A stretch of DNA of 64,000 bases from Triglochin maritima (taxonomy: Eukaryota > Streptophyta > Magnoliopsida > Alismatales > Juncaginaceae). Below, one piece after another: positions 10,740 to 22,362 of this stretch. The position numbers and the translations under genes were made by a program. Below the pieces are notes generated by a model. The model made no database searches and was not told the DNA's origin. It saw only the letters and a program-made list of their open reading frames with translations. Each line of letters starts with the position of its first letter. Positions within the stretch are counted from its first letter, which is position 1. The stretch is taken from assembly GCA_963682175.1 (NCBI GenBank), contig OY821772.1:47328925-47392924 (forward strand). The letters run 5' to 3'.

Positions 10740-13634
10740 AGATTATTATATTTTAAAAATTCGGTATTTCAAACTCAGAAAAATTGATGAACAACACTGT
10801 TTCGGTTTAACTTTACAGTTTGCTTGTTATCATTTGAATGGCATGTATGACCTGTCCATGGAAGACATTTTCTGAATATACAGCACAAGATCTCAGAGAG
10901 GACAGTGGAGATGGTCCATGTTTGCCTCCCTTCACTGATTGTATTTCTTCAAACAAAGACATGCTGGATTGAATTCATATGAATCCAATCATTCAACGAA
11001 ATCCTTAGATTTCCCCCTAAATATTTCTAGTACGGAATTCAAAATTTCAGCATTGTTGGGACCTCGAAACTCTGTCACACATTGAATTTTTTAGCAATGT
11101 CCAACAATTGGGAGTAATTATGTGCCTTGGTTAACAAACTTTTTGAATTTGCAAAGTAATTATGGACGCTACTTTATGGATATGAGCAACTTTTCGATTT
11201 TGGTATACCAACTTCATGTTCAAATTAGCATCGGTGATCGGACTTCTCAACTTAGAAAAGCAAACTTCAAACTTTAGTTCCTCTTTTGCTTGCAAATTGC
11301 AATTGCACTTTGGATCCACAACTTTAAGTATGCAAACTTTCATTTTATTTAAATAAATGAAATCTGCATACGTATCAAAAAACTTCCAGTACGGAAACGA
11401 ATATTTTGTTGACAACATTTTCTCAGAAAACGCATAGTCAGTCCGAAACTTGATTACTACTGCTATAGGTATTCTGTATTCATGGTAGATTTGGCTCCGT
11501 TTAGTAACCCAACGACGGTCTTGTGTTCATTGTAGGCAACACCTCTTATTATGTTTGACATCAATTTGATTGTTACGTTATGTTTGGTTTGAACTATAAT
11601 TTATGATTCAAAATCATCCTTACTATAAAATAACATAATTAATCATACAAACCATTACATGCCCAAAACAAACACCTTACAAACCGTCACTCCTACAACA
11701 AACAAAACATAATAGTCAAATGTAACGAGAATTTCATCGAACACCTAGTGTAAGGAGGAGGGAGGAGGAGGTTCAAATTCGCTTCGTGGAAGGCGATCAG
11801 AGAAGGAGAGAGAAAAAAAATTTGAGTGCAATGTAAGGAGCATTTCATCAAATACCTGCAGCGCATTGTTTGGTGGTGTCAAGGTTAGAGCAGTGATTAA
11901 TTGCTAAAAGACGGAAAAGTTATAGTTAGAGGAATGATGCTTACGGAATGGAAAAAAATATTGATACTAGAACAAGTTTCTTGATTTTTCTATAACTTTA
12001 GACTAAATAATTTCATTCAGATGACGTAAAACAAATTTCATAAGTTGTCAGTGGTATGCTAGCAATTTACCATATCAAAAAACTTTTAAGTAAGAAAACG
12101 AATATTTTGTTGATTACCTTTCTCAGTAAACACATAAATTCAGTCCCAAACCTGACTACTACTGCTATATGTATTCACTGTAGATTTAAATATTATCTGT
12201 TAGTACATACTTGTAAAACGCCTATAAAAATGAATTAGTTTTGTTGGATCAAGCTAGAAGGGATCTATCAAGCAAAGTTGCTATTTGACCTTGCCTTTTT
12301 CTTCTTAAAAAAATATATTTCGTAATACGTTCCAAATAATTCATAATAACATCACTAGTTCACTACCCTTTATGTTTCATAATATCTTAAATATTTTTCA
12401 ATTTGAACCAAACTTTTGGTTATTCCCATTTGGAAGGTATTAGTGATATTTTAAGCTATGTGGAGGTAACAATGTTATTAATATCTTACTAATGGTCTCG
12501 TAAATACATTTATTTAAGTCCTTCATATCTTAAGGGTCCATTAGAATGATTTTTATCAAGGTGTTTTCGCTTGGTTTACTTCCAACATAAAAAAATTATG
12601 GGAGAAAAGTTGGCAACAGGAGTTGGATGGGAAATCTCCGGGACATACACAAATTCTTAATCAGTTATGAGGACGTAAATTGTTTTAGGCATCTCTTATT
12701 ATCTCTAACGATTGTCTTGCATCATTATAGCTTTGTTGAAGAAAATAAATTCTTTGAACTTGTGCTCCAGTAGTTGATGAACTCTCTTAGTCTCTTCCAA
12801 AAAATATGCCTTTTATTTATTCATCAAAGTAAGTGATCCTGATTTAGATAGGAAAAAACAAAGATGATCTTTGTGACTTCGAGAAGGTCTTATGATTAAA
12901 AAATATTAGCTTCGAGAGTTATTTAAACGATCCCTCTCTAACTTCCACCAATTGGGACACGTTGACTTAACTCCTCATCACTCTTGCAAAGCTGAAGCAA
13001 AAAAACAATATTGTCCACACAATCTTCGATTGAATAATAAATTGTAAAGCAGATCACATCACATATACTGATCAGAGTCTTTTCTTAAAACTAAAGAAAT
13101 CTCTCATCAGTGGTGAATGAATAGACCAACTGAAATAACCGAGTTCAAGGACACATCAGAGTTTAGAATAACCTTAGTCAAAGGTGGTAAGGGTCGATTG
13201 CCGTTTGAGCTCAAAACGCCCTTGGTGCACCAAACGGGCGGGTCTAGTGGCTTGAGGGAAGCGTACGCGATAGAAAAAAAGTGAACATGTTGGTGACTTG
13301 TAGGGTGGCGTGGAAGAGCACCAAGACGAAATCCAAGAGCCAACGAAAGCATCAGCAAGCAAGGTGCAAGTGAACCGGACCAACCAAGGCAATGCGTCAC
13401 GAGCGAGATCTTAGAGGCCATTCCGAGGGGATCTAGGTCAAATTCAGAGGAGATGTAGGAGACCATTGGTGGGTGTTTCATGCACCACGAGGGCTCCACG
13501 GGGAAGTCCGAGTGGGGGGCACGAGACAACACAAGAAGGTGATTCGGCGTATACTCCAAGTTAGCCTGAGAGGGTGGTCTACGAGTGGTTCCAAGAGGAT
13601 CCTAGAGTGGATACTCTACGCGGAGTCCGAGAGG
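10740..13634. other. Intergenic repeat-derived DNA, no gene recognised
   Basis: A/T-rich. A degenerate direct repeat links 11372-11490 and 12065-12190 (shared AACGAATATTTTGTTGA and ACTACTACTGCTATA), so this is probably decayed transposon sequence. The GC-richer block 13180-13634 directly flanks the Copia insertion. Its antisense open frame (13107-13559) has no recognisable motif. Confidence 0.5.
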
Positions 13635-13639
13635 GATTC

Positions 13640-14023
13640 TATTGGATTAATCTAAGGATTAAGATGATGTTTGCCCAAAGCACTGACACGTGGCGTACTC
13701 TCATTGGTTGCGCATTAGGGTTTTGGGTGGGGCCATCTATATAAGGAGGGGAGCCTCCCATTGGATGGACTAATTCTTGTGTGCAAACCCTAGCCCCACC
13801 AAACCCTAGCCGCCACCTCTCCCTCTCTCTCCCATTCGTCCCTCCACATCCACCAAGCTAATCCGTAGACTCTTGGGTTGTGGACACATGCTTCTTCTCC
13901 AAGAGAGTAGGAGACCGACCGGTGAGAAGGATTCCGTAAGGTGACCTCCGATCTTCCTTCCGCTGTCACAGGTTTTCTCCAAGAAAGGTACTCCTGAACC
14001 TGTAGAATCGTTATTTGCTTACA
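13640..14023 (+). repeat. 5' LTR of the Copia element
   Basis: Starts TATTGG and ends TTGCTTACA, so the termini are TA..CA rather than TG..CA. Both LTRs agree on this and the target duplication fits these ends. A TATA box (TATATAA, 13738-13744) lies about 100 bp in and marks the likely promoter. Confidence 0.93.
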
Positions 14024-14040
14024 TTGGTACCAGAGCCATC
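14024..14040 (+). other. Copia primer-binding site
   Basis: TTGGTACCAGAGCC starts directly after the 5' LTR. It is the standard initiator-Met-tRNA complement of plant Copia elements (TGGTATCAGAGC) with a single change in the core. Confidence 0.85.
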
Positions 14041-14766
14041 TCAGTTACCTTCGAATCCTCACCATGCTTGACGAATTTTTGTTTCATGATAATCTGATTT
14101 GAGATAAAAACAAAATATTCGGTGGTTATGTTTTTGGAGAAAGAAAGAAAACAGAAAATCAGCATTGCTTATTTACATGATGCGCATGTTATATATGTTG
14201 ATTGTTCATGATTTTTTTTCTTTCAAATTCGTTTTCATATTCTGGAAATGAAAACTCAGAGGTTTTTGATCTTTAAATGAAATAATATGATCATTCATTT
14301 AGAGATATAAGTGGTGCATGTTTGCTGATTTCTTTCTAACATGCAATTAGGATTTAGACTAGTTTCTACATGTTGCGCATGTTATGGTTCATTAGAGCAT
14401 GCATCTAGGGTTAGATTTTGCTCCTCCATTCTTACGCATATGTGCATGGTTTAAGATGGATTTTTCCTGATTTTATTTCGAGCCAATATGATATGTTGCT
14501 CTCCTATCATTGCACATACATAGATGTGACCAGAATTCTGTTTTTTTTCCTGTGTTGTTACCTCTATTCTTTGTGCATGTATTAGATAAAATCAGAAGTT
14601 ATTTTCCATGTTGATTCTTCTAAATCATGCACATGTATACATGAAATAAGATGTCTATTTTTCCTGATTTTTACGAATTAGGGTTAGATATTATTTATTC
14701 AAATCTTTGAGCATGTATACATGAATATTGAGTTACCATATTGTATATTTCGTTTTTTTGGAATGA

Positions 14767-15005
14767 GAGCATTCATTTCATTTGAAATATTTCCTTTATG
14801 ATTGAATGCACATATATGTTAATCTCATTAAGGATATTTCGGATTTCTTTTGGAATAATTGCATGCATTTCATTTGAAATATTTCCTTTATGATTAAATG
14901 CACATATATGTTAATCTCATTAAGGATATTTCGGATTTCTTTTGGGATGATTGCATGCATTTCATTTGAAATATTTCATTTTCATCAAATGTGCATATAT
15001 GTGAT
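14767..15005 (+). repeat. 92-bp tandem repeat, ~2.5 copies
   Basis: CATTTGAAAT recurs at 14779, 14871 and 14963, a period of 92 bp. The first two copies are almost identical (one base differs in ATTGAATGC/ATTAAATGC) and the third diverges near its end. It is noncoding, in the Copia leader. Confidence 0.88.
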
Positions 15006-15008
15006 GCC

Positions 15009-15283
15009 ATCCACCAAAGAATTTCGAATTTTTCTTTCCATTACATGTAGCATAATTATTGTTGATTGCATGCTTATATTGATTATGGAAAGATTGGCTA
15101 ATTCTGAAATTTTTGGAAAGATATTATGGACTGGAATTTTATTGCCTTAAAAATATGATTGGATGCTTTCCTTTGAGGCAAAAAAATATGTGTTGTTCTC
15201 CACCATATAATTTCGAATTTTTTCTTTCCATTAGAAGTAGCATAATTATTATTGATTGCATGATTATATTGATTATGGAAAGA
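15009..15283 (+). repeat. ~83-bp direct repeat pair
   Basis: 15009-15092 and 15200-15283 share CCACCA, then AATTTCGAATTTTTTCTTTC, and a following stretch ending TTGATTATGGAAAG. They are about 90% alike and separated by ~107 bp. Confidence 0.8.
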
Positions 15284-16085
15284 AGGAAAAAAAATTCTGT
15301 TTTGAGAATGATTATTGTGGAGATTGGTTGTCATTACCTAACACGTTTTTTTGCCTATTTTCGTGCCCCATTCATGCATTGTTTCCTTATGCATTACTTC
15401 CTTATTGTTTGAATGAGGTGCACACTTTATGGTATTTTTTCATACGTCGGATTGTGCTAACGTATGGAAAGATTGTGGCTATGTGGAATGAATGATTCCT
15501 AATTTTATTTACTGCCTTATTGAGAGATGAGCGTAATTTCATTCATTTATTTCCATTTGCAATAGTTATCGCAATGGACTGTAATAATTATGGACTGTGG
15601 ACTGTTTATTGCCCTGAGGAGACGAGGGGCTCCTTTATTTTTATTATTGCGATATTATTGCTATAAGACTCATGCAGGTTCCCGTCGACGAGGCTAAATC
15701 CCTAATGGGGATCATTAGCTCGATATGGAAGTAATGTAGTAATCATATCTGTGTGATGTTGATTGTTTTTTAAAAACCATTTTTTGGGAACTCGCATGCC
15801 TAGTGGGAGTTGCAAGGTTGAAGTGTTTTGTGTAAACCACCTTGCAACCGACGGCAATTTTTTTTATTTGCTGATTTACCATGATTTAAAACGTTTTTTT
15901 TGGGTCATTAAATCATGATGGAGCTCAATATCTAGATTAGTAAAATGGCTTTATTAACTATTGCATGAGGATTTGATCGAATGTTTTATGTTTTCTTTTG
16001 GTCTGAATGCTATAGCTATTAAGTCAGTTTATTCTTTATGATTATTGTAGCTCGTTATATTTTATGCTAGAACTCATGTATCGCT

Positions 16086-17456
16086 ATGTATTTTGATTGT
16101 CCTAGATTCTTTATGGTTGCTTCCAAAAGCATTGTCGCTGGTCTGACTCGAGGAGATAAACTCAATGAAAGAAATTACGATCTGTGGCATCGTAAAATTG
16201 AGTATCTCTTAGAGGATCAGGACATGTTAGAAAACATAAACCAATCTATGTCTCCCCCCGAGGAGGGGAATACTGCGCAACATCGCAGAAACTTGGATGT
16301 TTATAATGCATGGAAAAAGAAAGACCGAATTGCTCGAATCACAATTCTAAGTTCAATGAGGGACGATCTGTTACTGCGGTTCGAAAAGTTTCGAACTGCA
16401 AAGACCTTGTGGGAAGCTGTGAAGTTTCAGTACGGAGTGACCTCCGTCACAAGGGCTCGTCAGCTTGGGCTTATGTTTGATGGGTATAAAATGCGCCAAG
16501 GTCACACAATGAGGCAGGATATTACCACAATGTCAAACATGATTAGCGAGCTGAGTGCTGCCGGTCGTGCTAAGACCGATGAGGAGCAAGTGTCTGCTCT
16601 CATCAGATCATTGCCTTCGAAGAGTTGGGAGCATATGAAGGTCCATCTGACCCATGCTGATGACATCAGGACATTTGACCAGACCGCAAAACACCTAGAG
16701 CTGGAGGAGGACCGCATGCTTGCGGAAGCCCCTCTAACTGAAGTGTTTGCTGGTGAAGCTGGCGTTCCTCGGAGGAGTGCAGGGTTTAAGAGCAAAAGAG
16801 ATAGAGCTCAGGGTTTTAAAGGCAAGAAGGGTGCAAATGCAAGCAAAACAGAAAACAAAGCTGTAAAGAAACGACCTCGAGGATCCAGAGGTGGGAAAGA
16901 TAAGTCTAATGTGACTTGTTTTAACTGCCGAAAGACTGGACATTTTGTTCGTGAGTGCACTGAGCAAAAGGTAATTACTGTGTGTAATCCCTCGAATTGT
17001 AACGTGACTAGTTCTGTGATGCTCACTAATCATTCTCCTGTGTGGATTGTGGATTCAGGTGCCACAGACCACGTAACAAAGGATCGTTCTGCCTTCGTGG
17101 AATATCGCCGTGTTCCAAGTGGGAGGCGAATAAACATGGCAAACAACACTAGCATTGAAGTTCTTGGAGTTGGCACATGCAAAGTGGCTTTGCGAAGTGG
17201 CCGGATCCTATTACTTCACGACGTGTTGTATGCACCAGGTATACGGCGAAATATTATTTCTGTTGTTGTCTTGATGAGACATGGTTTTAAAGTTGTTTTT
17301 GAGAACAATGATATGGGTTTATACCTTTCTAACATTTATTATGGACGTGCTTTTCTTTCTGACGGTTTTATTGTGTTGGACGCAATTTATGATTTCAATC
17401 ATAACACTAGTGCCTTTGTGAGCCAAAGTTCCATGAATAATGATTCAGTTATGTGA
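16086..17456 (+). pseudogene. Copia gag-protease segment, ends at an in-frame stop
   Basis: 456 codons. Residues ~15-230 form the Copia gag (UBN2-type) domain, with an LWHRKIEYLLEDQD-like start and the typical TARQLGL-type region. A zinc knuckle, CFNCRKTGHFVREC, follows at about residue 280 and would bind the element's RNA. The aspartic protease active site VDSGATDHVT is at about residue 322. The frame stops at TGA 17454-17456, where the conserved GAG-pre-integrase motif W-H-A-R-L-G-H has lost its Trp codon (TGG to TGA). The start could also be the Met at 16113 (MVASKSIV). The next segment continues in the same frame, so this is one broken polyprotein gene. Confidence 0.92.
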
Positions 17457-18164
17457 CATGCTAGACTAGGTCACATTGGTGTTGACCGGATGAACAGGTT
17501 GGCAAAGGAGGGGGTATTAGGAGAATGCTCCAAATTTGAATTGCCGACCTGTGAATCTTGTCTAGCTGGAAAGGCAACTAGAAAACCGTTCGGAAAAGCC
17601 ATTAGGGCTACTTCTCCTTTAGAACTTATTCACTCAGATATTTGTGTACCTTTGAATGTGCGTACTAGACATGGACAAAGTTACTTCATCACATTCATTG
17701 ATGACTTCACTAGATATGGTCATATTTATCTTATTTCTCACAAGTCAGAAGCTCTAGAATGTTTTAAGAAATTCATGAGCTTAGTTGAGAATCAGTTGGA
17801 TAATAAGATAAAAACTCTTAGAACGGATAGAGGTGGTGAGTATCTCTCCATAATGTTCAAGGAGTTATGTGATGAAAAGGGGATATCTAGACAACTCACT
17901 ATGCCTTATACTCCTCAGCAAAATGGTGTTGCCGAGAGAAGGAATAGAACGTTGCTAGACATGGTTAGATCCATGATGGCGCATGCGAGCTTACCAATTT
18001 CGTTTTGGGGGGATGCTCTAATGACTGCTGCCTATATCCTCAATAGAGTTCCAACAAAATCGATTCCCTCAACTCCATATGAGTTATGGACAGGACGGAA
18101 GCCTGATTTTAGTCTGCTGCGTCCTTTGGGATGTGCGGCATACATTCATTCTACTAGTCACTGA
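17457..18164 (+). pseudogene. Copia integrase segment
   Basis: Same frame as gag. The zinc-binding HHCC module is visible (HARLGH, then CESC about 35 residues later). The catalytic D,D-35-E triad can be placed at HSDIC, TDRGGEY and [10 protein letters not shown]. The enzyme joins element cDNA to host DNA. The segment ends at TGA 18162-18164, followed by a further in-frame TGA at 18177-18179. Confidence 0.92.
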
Positions 18165-18179
18165 TATGGAAAACTATGA

Positions 18180-19553
18180 CCTAGAGGGAAAAAGTGTATC
18201 TTTGTAAAATACAGTGATTTCTCCAAAGGTTATGTTTTTATCGGGTTAGACGAGAATGAAAGAAGGACGGAACTGGAGTCTAGGGATGCCACATTCTTGG
18301 AAAATGATTTTCCAACCCTTGCTGGAGCTATCAAAGAGTCAGTGGACTTCTTTGAACAACAAGATGAGGACATTGCCACTCCACGGGATCAGGATCTGGA
18401 AGTTGAACATGAGGTTCCACCAGTCGATCCTAGTGGGAGCAGCAATGCTGAGGATTCGATAGCTCTCACGGAGGATGAGCCATCCGATACCCATCTGCGT
18501 TGAAGCAAACGCGGGCTCATTCCTCGTAGGCAGTTTTGCTTAGAGGAAGAGGCCCTCATGATAGCTCAAGAAGAAATTGATTATGAATCATCCGGGATGA
18601 CAGTAATCGATGAGCAAGAACCGGAGACCTTGAAAGAGGCTTTGGAAGGTCCAAATGCTAAAGAGTGGTTAGAAGCTATAAAGGAAGAGTTGGAGTATAT
18701 GAAAGTTAATCGAGTCTGGGACTTGGTCGACTTACCGCCAAACCGAAAGGTCATTGGGACCAAGTGGATCCTTAAGATTAAGAGGAAGGCGGATGGATCT
18801 ATTGATAGATTCAAGGCCAGACTGGTAGCTAAAGGTTACACCCAAAGAGAAGGCGTGGATTTTGAGGAAACCTTTTCACCCGTGGTTAGGTTTGCCTCCA
18901 TCCGCCTTCTACTAGCTATTGTAGCTCAGATGGACTTAGAGCTTTACCAAATGGATGTAAAGACTGATTTTCTCAATGGAGAACTTAAGGAGGAGATCTA
19001 TATGGATCAACCACAAGGTTTTGAAGTCAAAGGACAAGAGCGCAAAGTGTGCAAGCTCAACAAGTCCTTGTATGGCTTAAAACAAGCGTCTAGACAGTGG
19101 AACATTCTCTTCCATCAAGCTATATCAGAGAATGCGTTCTCTATGCTTGAGGAAGATCACTGTGTGTACGTTAAGAGATCCAATGGTAAATTTGTCATTC
19201 TGACCTTGTATGTTGATGACATACTCATGGCTGGCAATAGCAAAGAGTTTCTGAAATCCACTAAAGAGTGGTTGTCCTCCACGTTTGATATGAAGGACAT
19301 GAGTGAAGCTAGCTACGTTCTTGGTGTCAAAATAGTTAGAGATAGGTCCAAGAGACTTCTGGGATTGTCTCAAGAGACTTACATTAACAACGTCTTGAAG
19401 AAATACCACATGGACAAATGCAAACCAATCGACACTCCTGTTGCGAAGGGTTTACACTTAAGCCTTGATAAGCATCCTGAGACTCCTGAAGAGAAGGCCA
19501 AAATGGACAAGGTTCCACTTTGTGAAGGACATTATAGAGAGAAAGGAAGTTGA
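18180..19553 (+). pseudogene. Copia integrase tail, reverse transcriptase and deleted RNase H
   Basis: Still in the same frame. It covers the integrase C-terminal region, a TGA at 18501-18503, then the reverse transcriptase ([20 protein letters not shown] start, [20 protein letters not shown], catalytic YVDDILMAG at ~19209-19235, [12 protein letters not shown]). After the conserved [10 protein letters not shown] the RNase H core is missing. The sequence jumps at about 19515 to the domain's last part in another frame, and the original frame stops at 19551-19553. Confidence 0.92.
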
Positions 19554-19662
19554 GTTGAGACATGTGTCTACTAGTCTTATGGTAGCTGACCCTCTAACCA
19601 AGGCTATAGCTAAGGACTCGTTTGTGTGTCATGTGAAGTCCTTAGGCTTACGCAGACTTTGA
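19516..19662 (+). pseudogene. C-terminal end of Copia RNase H, frame-shifted
   Basis: The frame 19465-19662 carries [20 protein letters not shown] then MVADPLTKAI, the usual end of plant Copia polyproteins. It is out of frame with the upstream reverse transcriptase because of the deletion at ~19515. The catalytic residues of RNase H are lost. Confidence 0.9.
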
Positions 19663-20915
19663 TGTATTGGCATGTCTAACTTCCTTTTATGAGTGATTGT
19701 TCTTTCGACTATATCTGTTTGGTTTATATAGTTGTTCTAGCATAAAATATTATTCTGTCAATAGGCCGAAGAATGCTTACTCACACGAGCATTCGCCTCT
19801 GGCACTTTTGATAGCAAGCAGAGATGAGACTGATCATGAAGAGATCTTGTATGATAGATCCAGAGTAGTTCATGATAGGACAGTCGCCTTGATTAGGAAT
19901 CAAGATGAGATGCTCTATGTTGGTGAGGATTGACATGAATGTTCCCACGATTCATGTGACCTATAGAAGCCAAGTGCGAGCATCACATGTGGCGCCAGGT
20001 AACACCTGTATGGTGTAAAGGCGACAATGATGAAGCTCGGGTCAGGCGCAGAGGGGGTGCGACTGGACTAAGACTTGTATGGTGTTGAGAGACAGACATA
20101 CTGTTGTGTGCAGTATGATCCACCATAGCATGTTTGTCATACAACATGTGCTGAGCGACCATTTGGAAGTGAAAGGATGGATCCCTGCTCCTTCACTGTG
20201 TGAGTCCAAGACTTGATTGTCATTTAGTTGCCCTCAGTGACCTTCGACGACACCATGAAGCAAAGAGTTGATGTGGCTACTTTGGGATGTTATCTATGAC
20301 CATGAGAGATTCGGTCTAAAGAGGCATCTTCGGGAAAGGAGTCAACTCTGAGTGTAATGGTGGTCTGGGGCGAAGGGAAAAGTTTGACTCGACTGCACTA
20401 AAAGTATTTGCTGGGTCCAACTGTATTGGATACAGTAGCAAGTACCTTGAGGACAAGAATGTATTCTCTCCGAGGGATCGAGATACCGTTCATGTCAAGT
20501 GAGTTTCTGAGTAAACCTGGGGAACAGTGATGTGCATTTGACTGCTTAATTGTTATTTTTATGAGGATGTTGTCATTCTGCCCTTCTAGTAAGGTTTCTA
20601 GTTTGAGACTCCTAAATTGCAGGTGCATCACCTGTCGCACGACCCATTTGTCCGTATGATCGGAAGAGTACATGTGTCGGGGACACATATGGTCTTGTAT
20701 CAGGGATACATGATCACAGACTTGCGTATTGTGGATGCATTCTTGGAAGAGAGAAATAGTTGTATATATCAGGGATGTATACATATGTGTCAGGGACACA
20801 TGAAGAGGTGACACATTGCCATCTTATGATTGTATGTATCGGGGATATATACGTATGTGTCAGGGACACAAAAGAAGATGACGTGTTGTTGACGTGCTAT
20901 TGTGCAAGTGAGAGA
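19663..20915 (+). other. Copia 3' noncoding region
   Basis: 1.25 kb between the end of pol and the 3' LTR with no recognisable protein. It carries an array of short palindromes at 20672-20870. A purine-rich AAGTGAGAGA just before the LTR is a likely polypurine tract. Confidence 0.7.
20672..20870. repeat. Array of six short palindromes with GGG centres
   Basis: Imperfect palindromes around a (C/-)GGG centre: ATGTGTCGGGGACACAT (20672), TGTATCAGGGATACA (20696), a TATATATCAGGGATGTATA form (~20763), ATGTGTCAGGGACACAT (20785), a TGTATCGGGGATATATA form (~20835) and TGTGTCAGGGACACA (~20856). Each could form a small hairpin in RNA. Confidence 0.8.
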
Positions 20916-21299
20916 TATTGGATTAATCTAAGGATTAAGATGATGTTTGCCCAAAGCACTGACACGTGGCACACTCTCATTGGTTGCGCATTAGGGTTTT
21001 GGGTGGGGTCATCTATATAAGGAGGGGAGTCTCCCATTGGATGGACTAATTCTTGTGTGCAAACCCTAACCCCACCAAACCCTAGCCGCCACCTCTCCCT
21101 CTCTCTCCCATTCGTCCCTCCACATCCACCAAGCTAATCCGTAGACTCTTGGGTTGTGGACACGTGCTTCTTCTCCAAGAGAGTAGGAGACCGACCGGTG
21201 AGAAGGATTCCGTAAGGTGACCTCCGATCTTCCTTCCGCTGCCACAGGTTCTCTCCAAGAAAGGTACTCCTGAACCTGTAGAATCGTTATTTGCTTACA
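20916..21299 (+). repeat. 3' LTR of the Copia element
   Basis: Same length as the 5' LTR (384 bp), with about 8 substitutions and no indels seen by eye, for example at the TGGCGTACTC/TGGCACACTC and GGCCATC/GGTCATC positions. It is followed by GATTC. Confidence 0.93.
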
Positions 21300-21304
21300 G
21301 ATTC

Positions 21305-22362
21305 TTCGGTGTAGTGTGTTCCACGAGGGAAACACGAGTGCGTTCTTGAGGGTTGTGATGGACATTTCCAAAGGACGTTAGAGAATTGCTCTTATGAGAA
21401 GAGAACTCGACCCATGCGTGGGGATTCTTAGAGTTAGGAACGTTTTGAGGCGGAGCTATCAGCAGCATGTGATAGAACGTTGTAGTCTAGTGTAGGGCTA
21501 AAATTGTAGGTTACGTGTTGTGTTATACACTCAGGCCAACATAAAGATGTCCAAGGCCATTTTTTGACGGGTTGTGCTACAATCCGAGTATTTTATGAGT
21601 AAAGAAAAGAGTGACTTTAAATATTGTCTCTTGTATGTGTGATGGTCTAGGTACTTTATGAGTAGTCTTGGATATGCAATTGAGAGCGCACACACAACAC
21701 GTAAACAAGGAGAAGACTGTCGTCTTCATTGTGTTTGTTCGCTGAGCGCTAGATTAGGTGGATTTAGCGTTGCAAACACGGTACGGACACGCATGTATGG
21801 AGGTTGGCGAGCTATTTCTGTAGGTACATGTGACAGTAAGTTTATATCATAACATTTTTTTCTTACACCTCTTTTTGCTAAAAGCTTATGCGTTTTTACA
21901 ATTAATTCCATTGTTAATACAGTACCAATGTTTAAAGAAACTAATGGTGGATGAGTTCAGATGCCATGTAGTAGACCAGATAAGAGCCAAACATTCTTTA
22001 CCAAAAGCAATATTATTTCATTCACCAAAATCATGCAGTGGATTATCCCTTATAAAGCATAGAGTACTGTAGATATAGCTACCAAACCCTCCACATAGAA
22101 ACAAGTAATTAAAAGAACAACCAAGTCCAAGGGTAAAAGAGATGCGACCGAACGATTCTACGTCCAGAAGCCATGCATCCATGCAAAGTTGACGCTCGCT
22201 CGCTAGCAGAGTTCCCGGATTTATTGTATTAAAAAAACTATGCAGCAGCCTTCCAATTATACGTACGTAACACATGCATCTTCACAAGAGTTGATCACAT
22301 TCAACATATATGATGCACCAGTCTCCGGAGAATTAGCTAATAATTAAAACATAGGTGATTAG
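21305..22362. other. Intergenic, no gene recognised
   Basis: The continuation of the DNA into which the Copia element inserted. No coding or RNA feature is seen. The last ~300 bp are probably the 3'UTR and flank of the minus-strand transporter gene. Confidence 0.5.

Larger units (their letters stand above)
14041..16085 (+). other. Long noncoding leader of the Copia element
   Basis: About 2 kb of T-rich sequence with no convincing reading frame, rich in GCATGT/ACATGC and ATGCACATATATG words. It holds the 92-bp and 83-bp repeats listed separately. A leader this long is unusual for a plant Copia element. Confidence 0.7.
13640..21299 (+). mobile_element. Copia LTR retrotransposon, near full length, defective
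   Basis: A 7660-bp element with two 384-bp LTRs (13640-14023 and 20916-21299), flanked by the perfect 5-bp target duplication GATTC (13635-13639 and 21300-21304). Internal order is primer-binding site, gag, protease, integrase, reverse transcriptase, RNase H remnant, which is the Copia (Pseudoviridae-type) order. The LTRs differ at about 8 positions by eye, roughly 2%, so the insertion is fairly recent. It cannot move by itself: the single gag-pol frame has at least four stops and most of RNase H is deleted. Long noncoding stretches lie before gag (~2.06 kb) and after pol (~1.25 kb). Confidence 0.95.

Noticed and set aside
13107..13559. 150-codon open frame on the minus strand next to the Copia 5' LTR
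   Set aside because: No recognisable domain, unusual composition, and an overlapping open frame in another phase. It lies in repeat-like GC-richer DNA.
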